DNA from: Neobacillus niacini
Lineage (GTDB): Bacteria; Bacillota; Bacilli; Bacillales; Cytobacillaceae
DNA: 64,000 bases
Assembly (NCBI RefSeq): GCF_023715415.1
Contig: NZ_JAMBOB010000002.1
Span: 558,001-622,000 of the forward strand
Direction: 5' to 3'
The position numbers and the translations under genes are program-made. Positions 24,526 through 32,735 of this stretch are shown here, piece by piece; positions within the stretch are counted from its first letter, which is position 1, and the number at the start of each line of letters is the position of its first letter. The notes beneath the pieces were generated by a model. The model ran no database searches. It was given only the letters and a program-made list of their open reading frames with translations, and was not told the DNA's origin.

Positions 24526-25502
24526 TTTGTTAGCAACGCCGAATAGAGGTTTTTATATCGTTTTTGTTTTTTGTATGATTCAACTAAGTTTATAGCCGTC
24601 CGCTCAACCTTTATGTCCTTTTCTTTAAACATGCTAAGGAAAGCATCCGCAACTTCAGGATCAAACTGTGTCCCCTTATTCCGTCGAATCTCATTAAGAG
24701 CAAAATTCAAATCCAATTCATTTCTATAAACACGGTTGGACATCATCGCATCAAACGCATCAGCAACGCTGACGATTCGAGCAGCAAATGGAATTTCGCT
24801 GCCTTTTAATCCTTTTGGGTAGCCTTTACCGTCATATCTTTCGTGGTGATATAAAACAATATCCAGAACACCGTTTTTCTTAAAACCATCAACATGTTTA
24901 AGTATTTCATATCCAATTTCTGGATGCATCATTATTGTATTATATTCTTTTGAAGTTAATCTATCTTGCTTTGTCAAAATGTGTTCAGGAATACCAATCT
25001 TTCCAATATCGTGCAATAATCCCCCTGTACGAATGATATTGCACTGGTCTATAGAAACATTCATCTTTTCGGCTATTTGCACAGCGTATTTAGATACATT
25101 GGCTGAATGGTCAGAGGTATAAGTATCCCTGGAATCCAATGCATTAATAAGAGATTTTGTTAAATCTAAACTGTCCTTTTTCACTTTTTGGACATATAGC
25201 GTCATACCCGCTGAAGTTAATGAAACTAAAAAATAAGATACCAAATAAGTTAAAAAGGCACTATCGTCTGCCTTTGATACGAGATGGTACCTAAGATAAA
25301 CCACTAAAACAGTGAAACCAACCAAAAATACGGGTTTATTATAAAAGCCTATTCCTAAAAAACACACGGCAACCATAAACAATACGAAATTATCACTACG
25401 AGGAAAAACAATGCTGAGAACTAAAGTTAATGATAAAAGTATAAAAAAGCCATAGCGAAAGGATATATAATTCCCTATTTTCTCAAAAAATTTATCCAGC
25501 AT
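24510..25502 (-). CDS. Membrane HD-GYP domain protein (probable c-di-GMP phosphodiesterase)
   Basis: 330 aa. Residues about 15-105 form four to five membrane helices without a recognised sensor. The HD-GYP domain follows: DHSANVSKYA, GGLLHDIGKIGIP (HD pair near 164), MHPEIGYEIL, YHHERYDGKGYP (HH and GYP motifs) and ADAFDAMMSNRVYR. All metal ligands appear intact, so phosphodiesterase activity on c-di-GMP or a related dinucleotide is expected. RBS AAGGAGA before ATG. Monocistronic with its own terminator. Confidence 0.92.
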   Translation of the reverse strand: MLDKFFEKIGNYISFRYGFFILLSLTLVLSIVFPRSDNFVLFMVAVCFLGIGFYNKPVFLVGFTVLVVYLRYHLVSKADDSAFLTYLVSYFLVSLTSAGMTLYVQKVKKDSLDLTKSLINALDSRDTYTSDHSANVSKYAVQIAEKMNVSIDQCNIIRTGGLLHDIGKIGIPEHILTKQDRLTSKEYNTIMMHPEIGYEILKHVDGFKKNGVLDIVLYHHERYDGKGYPKGLKGSEIPFAARIVSVADAFDAMMSNRVYRNELDLNFALNEIRRNKGTQFDPEVADAFLSMFKEKDIKVERTAINLVESYKKQKRYKNLYSALLTKWEKN

Positions 25503-25675
25503 ATCTTCTCCTTTATGTCGGTCAAATATGGTAAATATGGATTACAAGATACCTTTCTAAAGTACCATACTTTTTCCAAAGAAGATCTATTTTCAAAATA
25601 GCAAATTATTTCTGTTTAGTTAACCCTTACAATGATGAGAATATTGCTTAATCGAACATAGAAATATTCAAATGG

Positions 25676-25696
25676 GAAACTCTAAAATAGAGTTTC
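25676..25696 (+). promoter_or_regulatory. Hairpin before DUF421 gene
   Basis: GAAACTCTA-AAA-TAGAGTTTC is a perfect 9-bp stem with a 3-nt loop, ending 6 bp before the GGAGGG ribosome site. It could be an operator or a leader hairpin. Confidence 0.5.
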
Positions 25697-25715
25697 TTAT
25701 TTGGAGGGTAAAGAT

Positions 25716-26321
25716 ATGGATATGTCCTTTATCTGGCAGTCACTTTTATTAATTGTTGCTGGAATATTGCTTTTAAGACTGGCTGGAAGAAAATCAATAT
25801 CCCAAATGACTCTTGCTCAAACCATCGTTATGATTTCCATGGGAACCATAATCGTGCAACCCATTGTAGAAAAAAGTGTAATAAAGGCTGTTATCGGTGC
25901 AGCCATTTTTGTTGCCACTATCGTTATTATTGAATTCTTTGAAGTAAAGTTTAATTCTTTTGAAAAATTTATTACGGGTAAATCTAAAATAGTTATTGAA
26001 AATGGTACTTTGAATACAAAGAATCTAAAAAGATTACGATTAACCGTAGACCAATTGGAAATGAGGCTGCGGAATCATGGTATATCAAAAATTGCAGATG
26101 TCAAAATCGCAACGATTGAACCGAATGGACTTCTTGGTTACGAACTAAATGATAATGCGAAACCTTTAACGGTAGGAGAGTTCAAACAACTTCTTGATTT
26201 GTATTTTCCATTAATCCAAGGGGCAAAGGATGCAACACAAAACAAATCTCAAGAGAAGGGAAATATTTTTGAAGAAATTAAAGAAAGAAAACCCCAAGAC
26301 CATCCAGATTACCTTATGTAA
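25716..26321 (+). CDS. DUF421 (YetF-type) membrane protein
   Basis: 201 aa. Three N-terminal membrane helices (WQSLLLIVAGILLLRLAGRK with the conserved GRKSISQMT, and MISMGTIIVQP) and a cytoplasmic domain with LRLTVDQLEMRLRNHGISK, ADVKIATIEPNGLLGYEL. This is the YetF/YrbG family, linked in Bacillus to spore germination membranes and envelope but without a set function. Start ATG 25716 follows GGAGGG. A degenerate second copy of the cytoplasmic domain lies at 27159-27278 on the other strand. Confidence 0.88.
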   Translation: MDMSFIWQSLLLIVAGILLLRLAGRKSISQMTLAQTIVMISMGTIIVQPIVEKSVIKAVIGAAIFVATIVIIEFFEVKFNSFEKFITGKSKIVIENGTLNTKNLKRLRLTVDQLEMRLRNHGISKIADVKIATIEPNGLLGYELNDNAKPLTVGEFKQLLDLYFPLIQGAKDATQNKSQEKGNIFEEIKERKPQDHPDYLM

Positions 26322-26352
26322 AAACCTTTTCCAGTTTGATTCTCTATTTTTA

Positions 26353-26376
26353 TCCCCCTAGATTTAGCTAGGGGGA
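26353..26376. terminator. Hairpin between convergent genes
   Basis: TCCCCCTAG and CTAGGGGGA form a perfect 9-bp stem with a 6-nt loop. T-tracts are weak on both sides, so it is a likely but not certain bidirectional terminator for DUF421 and YdhK genes. Confidence 0.55.
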
Positions 26377-26443
26377 AATTTAATAAGTTTAATCAACCCG
26401 TTAGCTTAAGTACATTTCTTCACTAACTTTCTCACTTTGTTTA

Positions 26444-27013
26444 TTACTGAGCTGAAAGTTCACTCTCTATAACCCACTTATGATTTTTTACTATTGGTCC
26501 TCCAGTCGTCGGAATGTAATCAATCATATAAACTGTTGTGCGTACTGCTGAAACAATAATCGCTTTTGCTCCCATCATACCTTCCATATGGTTTGCTTCT
26601 AACGTAACTTCCGTTTCAGGTTTAAGGTGTTTAGTACCAGCATTTTTAATTTCTTCTTGAATAACCCATTTATGATTTTTTACTACTGGTCCTCCAGTAG
26701 TCGGAGTGTAGGTCACCACATAGGCTGTCGTATCATAAGCACCTACAATGATTGCTTTAGCACCATACATCCCCTTTAGGTGGTGGGCTTTAACAACTAC
26801 TTGATTACCAACTTTATAAGTTGGATTTTTAGCTTCTTTTAAACCTTTAGGAACTTCGGCAGAACCAGAAGGCATCTCACTGATTTTTATCTTCTTATAG
26901 TTCGTATTTATATTTTTATAGTTACTATTTTGATTATTAATGCTCGTCCATGCTGATAACATAAACACAAATAATAGCATTAAAATCCCAATTGCAATTT
27001 TTTTACTTTTCAT
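26444..27013 (-). CDS. Secreted YdhK-like protein with duplicated DUF1541 domain
   Basis: 189 aa. An N-terminal signal (KKIAIGILMLLFVFMLSA) is followed by GSAEVPKGLKEAKNPTYKVG and two tandem DUF1541 units, each with KAHHLKGMYGAKAIIVGA or EANHMEGMMGAKAIIVSA and YTPTTGGP..KNHKWVI. YdhK proteins are usually lipoproteins (LSAC); here the lipobox Cys is Trp (LSAW, TGG in place of TGC/TGT), so the protein is probably cleaved by ordinary signal peptidase or stays anchored by its signal. Start at the second ATG (27013) gives the best spacing to AGGAGG. Function unknown; the His/Met-rich repeats suggest metal binding. Confidence 0.88.
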   Translation of the reverse strand: MKSKKIAIGILMLLFVFMLSAWTSINNQNSNYKNINTNYKKIKISEMPSGSAEVPKGLKEAKNPTYKVGNQVVVKAHHLKGMYGAKAIIVGAYDTTAYVVTYTPTTGGPVVKNHKWVIQEEIKNAGTKHLKPETEVTLEANHMEGMMGAKAIIVSAVRTTVYMIDYIPTTGGPIVKNHKWVIESELSAQ

Positions 27014-27158
27014 CATGACCTCCTAATAACTTGTTTCACCAGTAAGCTACAAACAATGAGCAGTTATATTGTTTCCTCCAACTTTTTAATTATTTATGTT
27101 TATGTATTAAAAAAATCATATGGCGTAAGCCCCCGCAAAACAGGAACGTAGCCACTAC

Positions 27159-27278
27159 TGCTGTCTTTGTATCCTCAATTTTCGATATTCCCTGATTTCG
27201 AATTCTCTCCTCTAATTGGTCAACGGTTAGGCGTAACCTCGTTAGATTTTGTTCATTCAACTTACCATTCTCGATAAT
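27159..27278 (-). pseudogene. DUF421 gene fragment
   Basis: About 40 codons on the minus strand read IENGKLNEQNLTRLRLTVDQ, then LEERIRNQGISKIEDTKTA, clearly parallel to IENGTLNTKNLKRLRLTVDQ of the intact DUF421 gene 1.2 kb away. A stop lies just upstream in frame, and homology ends where the family's EPNG motif should come. It is a remnant of a second, divergent copy. The rest of the 27014-27372 gap shows nothing else. Confidence 0.85.
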
Positions 27279-27372
27279 TTATCTCCTATCCAGCAAATCT
27301 CCAGGAAACATAGACAAATAATCCTAATATGGTATTCTTTTGGTGTATTTAAAGATTGAGAGGTTGAATGTG

Positions 27373-28110
27373 ATGTACAAGAAACAAGATTTAGTAAAGC
27401 ATCTTAAAGAATTGGGAATCGACGAAAATGGAACATTACTTGTTCATTCATCAATGAAGAGTATTGGGCATGTAGAGGGTGGGGCGGATACTGTCCTCGA
27501 TGCACTTTCAGAATATATGAAAAATGGTCTTTTGGTTTTTCCTACCCATACATGGTCGTATATTAATGCGGAGAATCCTCGTTTTTATGTCCATGACTCA
27601 CCATCTTGTGTTGGATTATTAACAGAACTGTTTCGCAAACGTCCAGGTGTTGTTCGCTCATGGCATCCAACGCATTCGGTAGCTGCCCTGGGAAGAGGAG
27701 CACATGAATTTATTGCGGGAAATGAACAATTTGACACACCTTGTGCACGCGAATCGAGTTGGGGGAAATTACTTGATCAAAAGACAGCCATCTTGTTAAT
27801 CGGAGTCGATTTACGCAGATGTACCTATATTCATGGAGTCGAGGAATGGCTTGATATACCAGGTCGATTGACACATGAGCACGAAATGCTATACACCATA
27901 TTACCGGATAAAACGGAGATTTCCATTCCGCAAAGAAGACATATTGGTCATACCTCTGAAAAATACGAACGAGTTGAAGCTACTTTTCTAAATAATCAAG
28001 TTATGTACAAAGGACAATTTGGCGATGCAACAGTGAGAGTATGTGACACAGTAAAAATGACAGACTTGCTAAAACACATACTAAAAGAAAAACCTGATTT
28101 ATTTTCTTGA
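27373..28110 (+). CDS. AAC(3)-family N-acetyltransferase
   Basis: 245 aa of the antibiotic N-acetyltransferase family (aminoglycoside 3-N-acetyltransferase, YokD, FrbF), using acetyl-CoA. Seen: LLVHSSMKSIGHVEGGADTVLDAL, LVFPTHTWSY, VVRSWHPTHSVAALG (catalytic His), CARESSWGKLLDQKTAILLIG and TYIHGVEEWLDIPGR. Start ATG 27373 follows GAGAGG; the 33-nt longer frame has no ribosome site. Chromosomal Bacillus members often do not confer resistance, so call it family level only. A decayed second copy of its middle lies at 38.3 kb. Confidence 0.9.
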   Translation: MYKKQDLVKHLKELGIDENGTLLVHSSMKSIGHVEGGADTVLDALSEYMKNGLLVFPTHTWSYINAENPRFYVHDSPSCVGLLTELFRKRPGVVRSWHPTHSVAALGRGAHEFIAGNEQFDTPCARESSWGKLLDQKTAILLIGVDLRRCTYIHGVEEWLDIPGRLTHEHEMLYTILPDKTEISIPQRRHIGHTSEKYERVEATFLNNQVMYKGQFGDATVRVCDTVKMTDLLKHILKEKPDLFS

Positions 28111-28118
28111 TGAATATA

Positions 28119-28148
28119 GCGATAGCTGAACAAGGCTGTCGCTTCTTC
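28119..28148 (+). terminator. Terminator of AAC(3) gene
   Basis: GCGATAGC pairs with GCTGTCGC (one G-U) around an 8-nt loop, followed by TTCTTC. Confidence 0.55.
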
Positions 28149-28204
28149 AAGGATTAAAGGGGTGCAATAGTTAATGATGATGATCGCTGTGGCGGTTTTT
28201 TTTT

Positions 28205-28231
28205 GTTGAACGAACGGGGCAGGTTAGTTAA
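28205..28231 (+). repeat. Family C repeat, copy 1
   Basis: TTGAACGAACGGGGCAGGTT followed by AGTTAA; a divergent member of the CTTAAACTAACGGGT..GCAT family (other copies at 30391, 32641, 33236, 35398 and 36555). Confidence 0.6.
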
Positions 28232-28365
28232 TTTAGTGATAAAAGCCTTATTACAGTAATGGTTATTTTTGGAGTTGTGCAAATAGTGTATGTTATTATT
28301 TTGGTAAGAAAAATAATTAAATTACTACATTTCAGCGTTTTTACATGAAATAAGGTGGCGGAAAA

Positions 28366-28911
28366 ATGGATAATCAAATAAAATTGGCATTTGAAAAATC
28401 AAAATCGGGTGATAAAGATGAGCGTTATGAAGCCTATCAAAATATTTTAAATGCAACTGATCAACAAGTTGATTGGGCTTACGAGGTATGGAATCAACTA
28501 ATAGAGGACTTAACTCATAAAGATAACCATCAACGCTCTCGTGCAGCACAATATTTAGCCAATCTAGCTAAAAGCGACCCAGAGATGAGAATTATGAAAG
28601 ATTTCCCAAAATTGTGGGAGGTAACAAAAGATGAAAAGTTTGTTACGGCTAGACATAGTCTTCAATCTATATGGAAAGTCGGAATTGCTGGTACAGCCCA
28701 AAAAGAAATGGTTATGGAGTTTATGGTTGAACGCTTTAAAAAATGTGCAGATGAAAAGAATTTTACTTTAATTCGTAATGACATTATTCAAAACATGAAA
28801 AATTTATATGACAATTTCAATGATGAGGTTATTAAACAAACGGCTCTGGATTTAATTGATACGGTTGACGACAAAAAATACAAAAAAAAATATATGGATA
28901 TATGGAAGTAG
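28366..28911 (+). CDS. HEAT-like helical protein
   Basis: 181 aa, all helical, no signal or membrane segment. Repeated helix pairs such as LTHKDNHQRSRAAQYLANLAKSD and FVTARHSLQSIWKVG resemble HEAT or PBS-lyase-like repeats. RBS AAGGTGG before ATG. A strong terminator follows, so it is monocistronic. Known relatives in Bacillaceae are uncharacterised; a protein-binding scaffold is a guess. Confidence 0.75.
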   Translation: MDNQIKLAFEKSKSGDKDERYEAYQNILNATDQQVDWAYEVWNQLIEDLTHKDNHQRSRAAQYLANLAKSDPEMRIMKDFPKLWEVTKDEKFVTARHSLQSIWKVGIAGTAQKEMVMEFMVERFKKCADEKNFTLIRNDIIQNMKNLYDNFNDEVIKQTALDLIDTVDDKKYKKKYMDIWK

Positions 28912-28926
28912 TTTAACTATTTAATG

Positions 28927-28973
28927 ATTATAAAGCAGAAGATATGAGTGTCTTCAGCTTTATAATTTTTATT
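28927..28973 (+). terminator. Terminator of HEAT-like gene
   Basis: ATTATAAAGC-A-GAAGA pairs with TCTTC-A-GCTTTATAAT around an 8-nt loop, followed by TTTTATT. Confidence 0.88.
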
Positions 28974-29305
28974 CTAGTTGTAATATACTTTTTTAAAATA
29001 CAGATCTATTTATTGAATAGTAAATGGATACTACTCATGCAACAACTACTTTTTCTCTACTATGCTTAATTTATTATTAATCAACACTTGTCCCATTCAG
29101 CTTTATTCTGAGCGCATAATTTATTAGTAAGCCGCCAAGCCAAAATAACCACCTCACAAGAGGCGTTTGCATTGTAATTGCAGACGCCTTTTTTTATTTA
29201 TAGAAATTGTTTTGTCCTTACCACGATGATAGATGTCCAATCAATCCTTGTCTTTAAAAATATACATAAGGAGAAATAGCTTTTGTCCGATTGGTGGTGA
29301 AAAAA
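28974..29305. other. AT-rich gap with one free-standing terminator
   Basis: No gene seen. At 29161-29195 AGGCGTTTGCA pairs with TGCAGACGCCT and is followed by T7, a good rho-independent terminator with no obvious gene in front of it, so a small RNA or lost gene may have been here. Confidence 0.5.
29161..29195 (+). terminator. Orphan rho-independent terminator
   Basis: Stem AGGCGTTTGCA / TGCAGACGCCT with one mismatch, 7-nt loop and T7. Confidence 0.8.
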
Positions 29306-29416
29306 ATGGGTTGGTTCGGCGGTTATGGATACGGCGGTGGCTATGGCGGCAGCAGCTTTGTATTAATCGTTGTGTTGTTCATTCTTCTAATCATTGTAGG
29401 GGCTTCATTTTGCTAA
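29306..29416 (+). CDS. YjcZ-family small sporulation protein
   Basis: 36 aa. It starts [17 protein letters not shown] and continues as one hydrophobic helix ([18 protein letters not shown]) to a C-terminal Cys. This glycine-rich head plus single helix is the signature of the YjcZ/tiny-TM sporulation protein family found in Bacillus spores. RBS GGTGGTG lies 6 nt before ATG. A longer frame overlapping it (29233-29445) is an artefact. It is followed 51 bp later by another tiny gene. Confidence 0.88.
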   Translation: MGWFGGYGYGGGYGGSSFVLIVVLFILLIIVGASFC

Positions 29417-29467
29417 ATTGTAAGAGCAAAAGGCAGGACTTCTGAAATGAAAGGAGAATCAATACAC

Positions 29468-29575
29468 ATGGGATTTTTTCGTAACGATTTTAGAAGAAGA
29501 CGGTTTTTCCCCTTTGAATTCTTATTTTTCCCCTTTGTATTTAAAAGAGAAAGAAGACGACGACGGAGATTCTAA
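29468..29575 (+). CDS. Tiny Arg/Phe-rich protein
   Basis: 35 aa. It starts MGFFRNDFRRRRFFPFEF, has a hydrophobic Phe-rich middle and ends in a run of six or seven arginines. RBS AAGGAG 11 nt before ATG and a short hairpin with T8 after the stop (GGCC..GGCC near 29603-29625) support expression. No family known to me. The close placement after the YjcZ-like gene suggests a spore or membrane-surface role, which is inference. Confidence 0.65.
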   Translation: MGFFRNDFRRRRFFPFEFLFFPFVFKRERRRRRRF

Positions 29576-29780
29576 TGAACAGATGAATTAATCGTATTTT
29601 CATGGGCCTACGGGCCTTCTTTTTTTCTAAGGAATCAATCACATACATATTGATAAGGGACTTTATTTGTTCATATGAAGGGATAAAAGCTGGATAAGCC
29701 GAATAAGTCATATTGATCATGGTTTTGTTGTATTCTCAAAATAAAAGATTATTACATTAAACAGTGAGGAGAATGGTTGT

Positions 29781-30278
29781 ATGCAAGTTGTAACCAAAAT
29801 GTATTTAGAACAACTCGATATGCATTTCCATGAGAATGATTGGTTTGCATCTATGGATCAGGCACTTCAGGGAGTCCTCGCAGCTGAGGCAGCATGGACA
29901 AGTTCGGGAACCAGCAATTCGATTTGGCAGATTGTCAACCACTTGATATTCTGGAATGAAGACGTAATTCATCGAATAAAGGGCACAGATAATCCGCACA
30001 ATGCAGAAAACAATGAAGAAACCTTTGGAAATCAGGGCGATCCAGAAGACGAAATTGGGTGGGCCCAGACAGTAGAGCGCCTAAATGAAGTTATGAATAA
30101 ATTAAAAACGGTCATTGCGGACCTTGACGATGAAAAGTTAAAAGCTCCTTATGCAACGAACAGATATTCTATAGAGCGTTTACTCAGCAATATCATGATG
30201 CACGATACGTATCATCTCGGCCAAATTGTTCTGTTGCGGAAATTGCAATCCTCTTGGAGTGGCGTTGATTGGTCCTAA
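29781..30278 (+). CDS. DinB family protein
   Basis: 165 aa four-helix-bundle protein of the DinB/YfiT superfamily, with the metal-binding histidines in IWQIVNHLIFW and MMHDTYHLGQIVLLRK. Such proteins are thiol- (for example bacillithiol-) dependent transferases or uncharacterised hydrolases. Ribosome site GAGGAG before ATG 29781. Monocistronic. Substrate unknown. Confidence 0.9.
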   Translation: MQVVTKMYLEQLDMHFHENDWFASMDQALQGVLAAEAAWTSSGTSNSIWQIVNHLIFWNEDVIHRIKGTDNPHNAENNEETFGNQGDPEDEIGWAQTVERLNEVMNKLKTVIADLDDEKLKAPYATNRYSIERLLSNIMMHDTYHLGQIVLLRKLQSSWSGVDWS

Positions 30279-30390
30279 AGCGTAGAAGCAGTATTGAGGG
30301 TATGAAGCCCTTTTCATTCTCTATGGATTACGTTTAATGAGTTGTAAAAAAACTGGCCATTATATTAGCAATTCGCAAATGATGAAATAA

Positions 30391-30411
30391 TGCACTTAAA
30401 CGAAAGGGTGC
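30391..30411 (+). repeat. Family C repeat, copy 2
   Basis: TGCACTTAAACGAAAGGGTG, between the DinB and DUF1835-like genes; close to the family core. Confidence 0.65.
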
Positions 30412-30538
30412 TTTTCTTTAAGAGCTGCCTGCGAGTACGGCTGGCTTTTTTTTTATTGAATGAAAGGATTAAGTAACCAATAAGATTTGAAATATAATAG
30501 GATTTAGTAAACTAGATTAAATGAAGGAGGGGGTGTAA

Positions 30539-31204
30539 ATGATGATTCGAAAAAGAACTTTACATATTCTAAATGGGCAAGCTATGTATAATTTTTTTAA
30601 AAGGACAAATTTTCTTGAACAAGAATTGATGGTCCCATTTAACGAGGCTATGTGTTATGGAGAAACGTATAAGGATCTATTTTCAAATGAGTTTATTGAA
30701 ATACGTGCTATGGTCCACCACGTAACGCCAATGCAATATAGTGAAACTGTACTAAAACCATTGGTGCCACTCTTTAGTGAAAAATTCCCTCATATAGCCT
30801 TATGGTTTGATGCTGATATGTTTTGTCAAATCAATATACTAACACTATTAGCTTGGTTAGACCAAGCAGATTATACAGGGACTATTGATCTTAATATAGT
30901 CGGTGATCAATTTGTACCTATAAGTCATCTTACATTAAGAGCGAAGGGTTATTATGCTAATTACAAACATGTGTTGATTGATAAAAAGATGCCAGAAAAT
31001 ATCCATCCAGATCCCTTAAAGAAGGGGGTTGAGCTATATTTGAATTACCTTAATAATGACAGTGATCTTATGATGTATATTCTCAAGTATAGAGATGTTC
31101 CAGAAGAAGAACTTATGTTAGCATTACTTAAAGAATTTAAACATTATGGGTTAGGAGATACACAATATTTTGAAATTATAAGATCTATTCGCCAAAACGA
31201 TTAA
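30539..31204 (+). CDS. DUF1835-like protein
   Basis: 221 aa soluble protein. TLHILNGQAMYNFFKRT, VPFNEAMCYGE and IALWFDADMFCQINILTLLAWL resemble the DUF1835 fold (start LHI.NG, then W.D.D.FCQ...L..L). The rest is helical with no known motif. RBS AAGGAGGGGG upstream of a tandem ATG. Convergent with the next minus-strand gene. Family assignment is tentative and function unknown. Confidence 0.65.
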   Translation: MMIRKRTLHILNGQAMYNFFKRTNFLEQELMVPFNEAMCYGETYKDLFSNEFIEIRAMVHHVTPMQYSETVLKPLVPLFSEKFPHIALWFDADMFCQINILTLLAWLDQADYTGTIDLNIVGDQFVPISHLTLRAKGYYANYKHVLIDKKMPENIHPDPLKKGVELYLNYLNNDSDLMMYILKYRDVPEEELMLALLKEFKHYGLGDTQYFEIIRSIRQND

Positions 31205-31267
31205 TAAGATTCTATTCTAGTGTAAAATTTAATTTTTCTCCATGCGAATCGAAATCGCTAGTATATT

Positions 31268-31498
31268 CTACTCACTACCACCGCCATCATCAATCCCGTC
31301 TACACTGCCAGCATCACTATCAGAATCGAAATAATCATTTATTTTGTATATAATAGTTGTTTCCTTGTGTTCAAGATAGCTTTGATGTAAAAAGTCTCCT
31401 AAGGAAAAACTCTCTAGCACTTGATCCTTGTCCTTTCGAGTGAATAAAAAGATAACTAATATTAATAAGAACAATATAATCATTATTAATAACTTCAT
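31268..31498 (-). CDS. Small single-pass membrane protein with acidic tail
   Basis: 76 aa: an N-terminal helix (LLIMIILFLLILVIFLF), a short basic stop (TRKDK), then a soluble region ending in DYFDSDSDAGSVDGIDDGGG. RBS AGGGGTG 7 nt before ATG. No family recognised. Could be a small envelope or phage-derived protein. Confidence 0.55.
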   Translation of the reverse strand: MKLLIMIILFLLILVIFLFTRKDKDQVLESFSLGDFLHQSYLEHKETTIIYKINDYFDSDSDAGSVDGIDDGGGSE

Positions 31499-31664
31499 AA
31501 GTTACACCCCTAATAAGAATACTATTCCCAAGTGTGCAAAAAAGAACTGTGACCACAGGGTTCGTCCTTTCCAAGTTCAAAGTTTTTCTTGTTGTATTAA
31601 GGAGCAGGTTAGATCCATATGGGTTATAATGGAAAAAATATAATTGATGTAAGGAGGTAGTAAA

Positions 31665-31829
31665 ATGGTCTCATTTATTATGATTATTTTTGTATTTTTA
31701 CTTTGTATGTGTATTGGTTCGGGACTGAATATACTCCTTAAAACGACTAAAAAGAGAGATTGGCTTATAACATTCTTAATAAGTTCAGTTTTATCAATAA
31801 TAATAGTTCCTATATTAAATACATTTTAA
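31665..31829 (+). CDS. Small two-helix membrane protein
   Basis: 54 aa with two hydrophobic helices (SFIMIIFVFLLCMCIGSGL and FLISSVLSIIIVPIL) separated by KTTKKRDW. A perfect AAGGAGG stands 7 nt before ATG, better than most sites in the window. No family known to me. A weaker 35-codon frame follows at 31894. Confidence 0.7.
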   Translation: MVSFIMIIFVFLLCMCIGSGLNILLKTTKKRDWLITFLISSVLSIIIVPILNTF

Positions 31830-31960
31830 ATACTTATTATACTTCTGCTGTTACTGCATTAGTTTTAAAGGTTAAAGACTAGGGGGAAAATGTATGGAAA
31901 ATGAACCAACAGGAATAACTACTATCTTCATAAAAAATACCCCTCTTATTTTTCAAAATA

Positions 31961-32443
31961 TTAATAGTTTTTTGGCTGTGAGTCCAAGAAATTTTTTATA
32001 GGTTTTTGAAGTACGTCCACAATGGCTGCGATGATACTTGTTGCCAAGATGCCCATTAGACCTAGAGATATAGGGCCGGCTGCATCATCACCTGTGAATT
32101 CAACAAGCACCCTTAAATATACTATTGGTAAAAAAATGAAGAAAATGACAGTAAAAGTGCATTTTTTAATAACCTTTAAAGATTGAAGAGATAACTCAGA
32201 AAGAGCATTATTCTTTTCGATATAGGTTAAAAGTTTAAATATTTGATATAACGCCACAGAAAACGTAATACATATTCCATATGCACATACCAAAAGTGGA
32301 TATAAAGAATAATCACCTGGGCGTTCTATTGCATCTCTTCTGGCTGATTCAGGCAAGAAATATATGCACAAGGCAAGTACTGCAATTCCAACCAGAATAA
32401 TAATGATTTTCAAGAAAGTGGTAGAACCTCGTTTTACATTCAT
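31961..32443 (-). CDS. DUF2975 membrane protein
   Basis: 160 aa with four membrane helices and the DUF2975 layout: TTFLKIIIILVGIAVLALC, YPLLVCAYGICITFSVALYQ, SLQSLKVIKKCTFTVIFF and the last helix GLMGILATSIIAAIVDVL. These proteins commonly precede a small Xre-type regulator (YozG-like). Here none is seen downstream, so the partner is absent or lost. Function unknown. Confidence 0.85.
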   Translation of the reverse strand: MNVKRGSTTFLKIIIILVGIAVLALCIYFLPESARRDAIERPGDYSLYPLLVCAYGICITFSVALYQIFKLLTYIEKNNALSELSLQSLKVIKKCTFTVIFFIFLPIVYLRVLVEFTGDDAAGPISLGLMGILATSIIAAIVDVLQKPIKNFLDSQPKNY

Positions 32444-32576
32444 TTAAGACCCCTCACTTATTTAATGATAATACGAATTTAACATATAGTTTATCGTTTT
32501 TCAATAAATTATTATTGTTTTTTTTGCGTTTGATATTTTTATTGAAATATCCTTTTAATTTTAAACAAAAATAAAA

Positions 32577-32602
32577 AGCATTTCTCTAATTTAGAAATGC
32601 CC
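32577..32602 (-). terminator. Minus-strand terminator-like hairpin
   Basis: GCATTTCT and AGAAATGC flank a 7-nt loop; on the minus strand TTTTTATTTTT follows. No minus gene precedes it, so it may shield the DUF2975 gene from readthrough. Confidence 0.6.
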
Positions 32603-32640
32603 TTACATAAAAAATGTTAACTTTACTAGCAAAACATTGA

Positions 32641-32668
32641 TTCTTCAAGTAACGGGCAGGATAGTTGA
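32641..32668 (+). repeat. Family C repeat, copy 3
   Basis: TTCTTCAAGTAACGGGCAGG followed by ATAGTTGA; it resembles copy 1 in the GGGCAGG form. Confidence 0.6.
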
Positions 32669-32735
32669 GGATGAAATTTTTATTCAGAAGAATTATTAGG
32701 GTGGTAATATATTCTACAACAAAGGAGTGGGAGAA

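Noticed and set aside
27373..28110. Calling the AAC(3)-family gene an aminoglycoside-resistance gene
   Set aside because: Family membership is clear but chromosomal Bacillus members often lack resistance activity, so only the family is stated.
29233..29445. 70-codon frame across the YjcZ-like gene
   Set aside because: The YjcZ-like protein is in another frame with a ribosome site and clear family pattern.
31894..32001. 35-codon frame starting MENEPTG
   Set aside because: It has a fair AGGGGG site but overlaps the end of the DUF2975 gene on the other strand and shows no domain; evidence is too thin.
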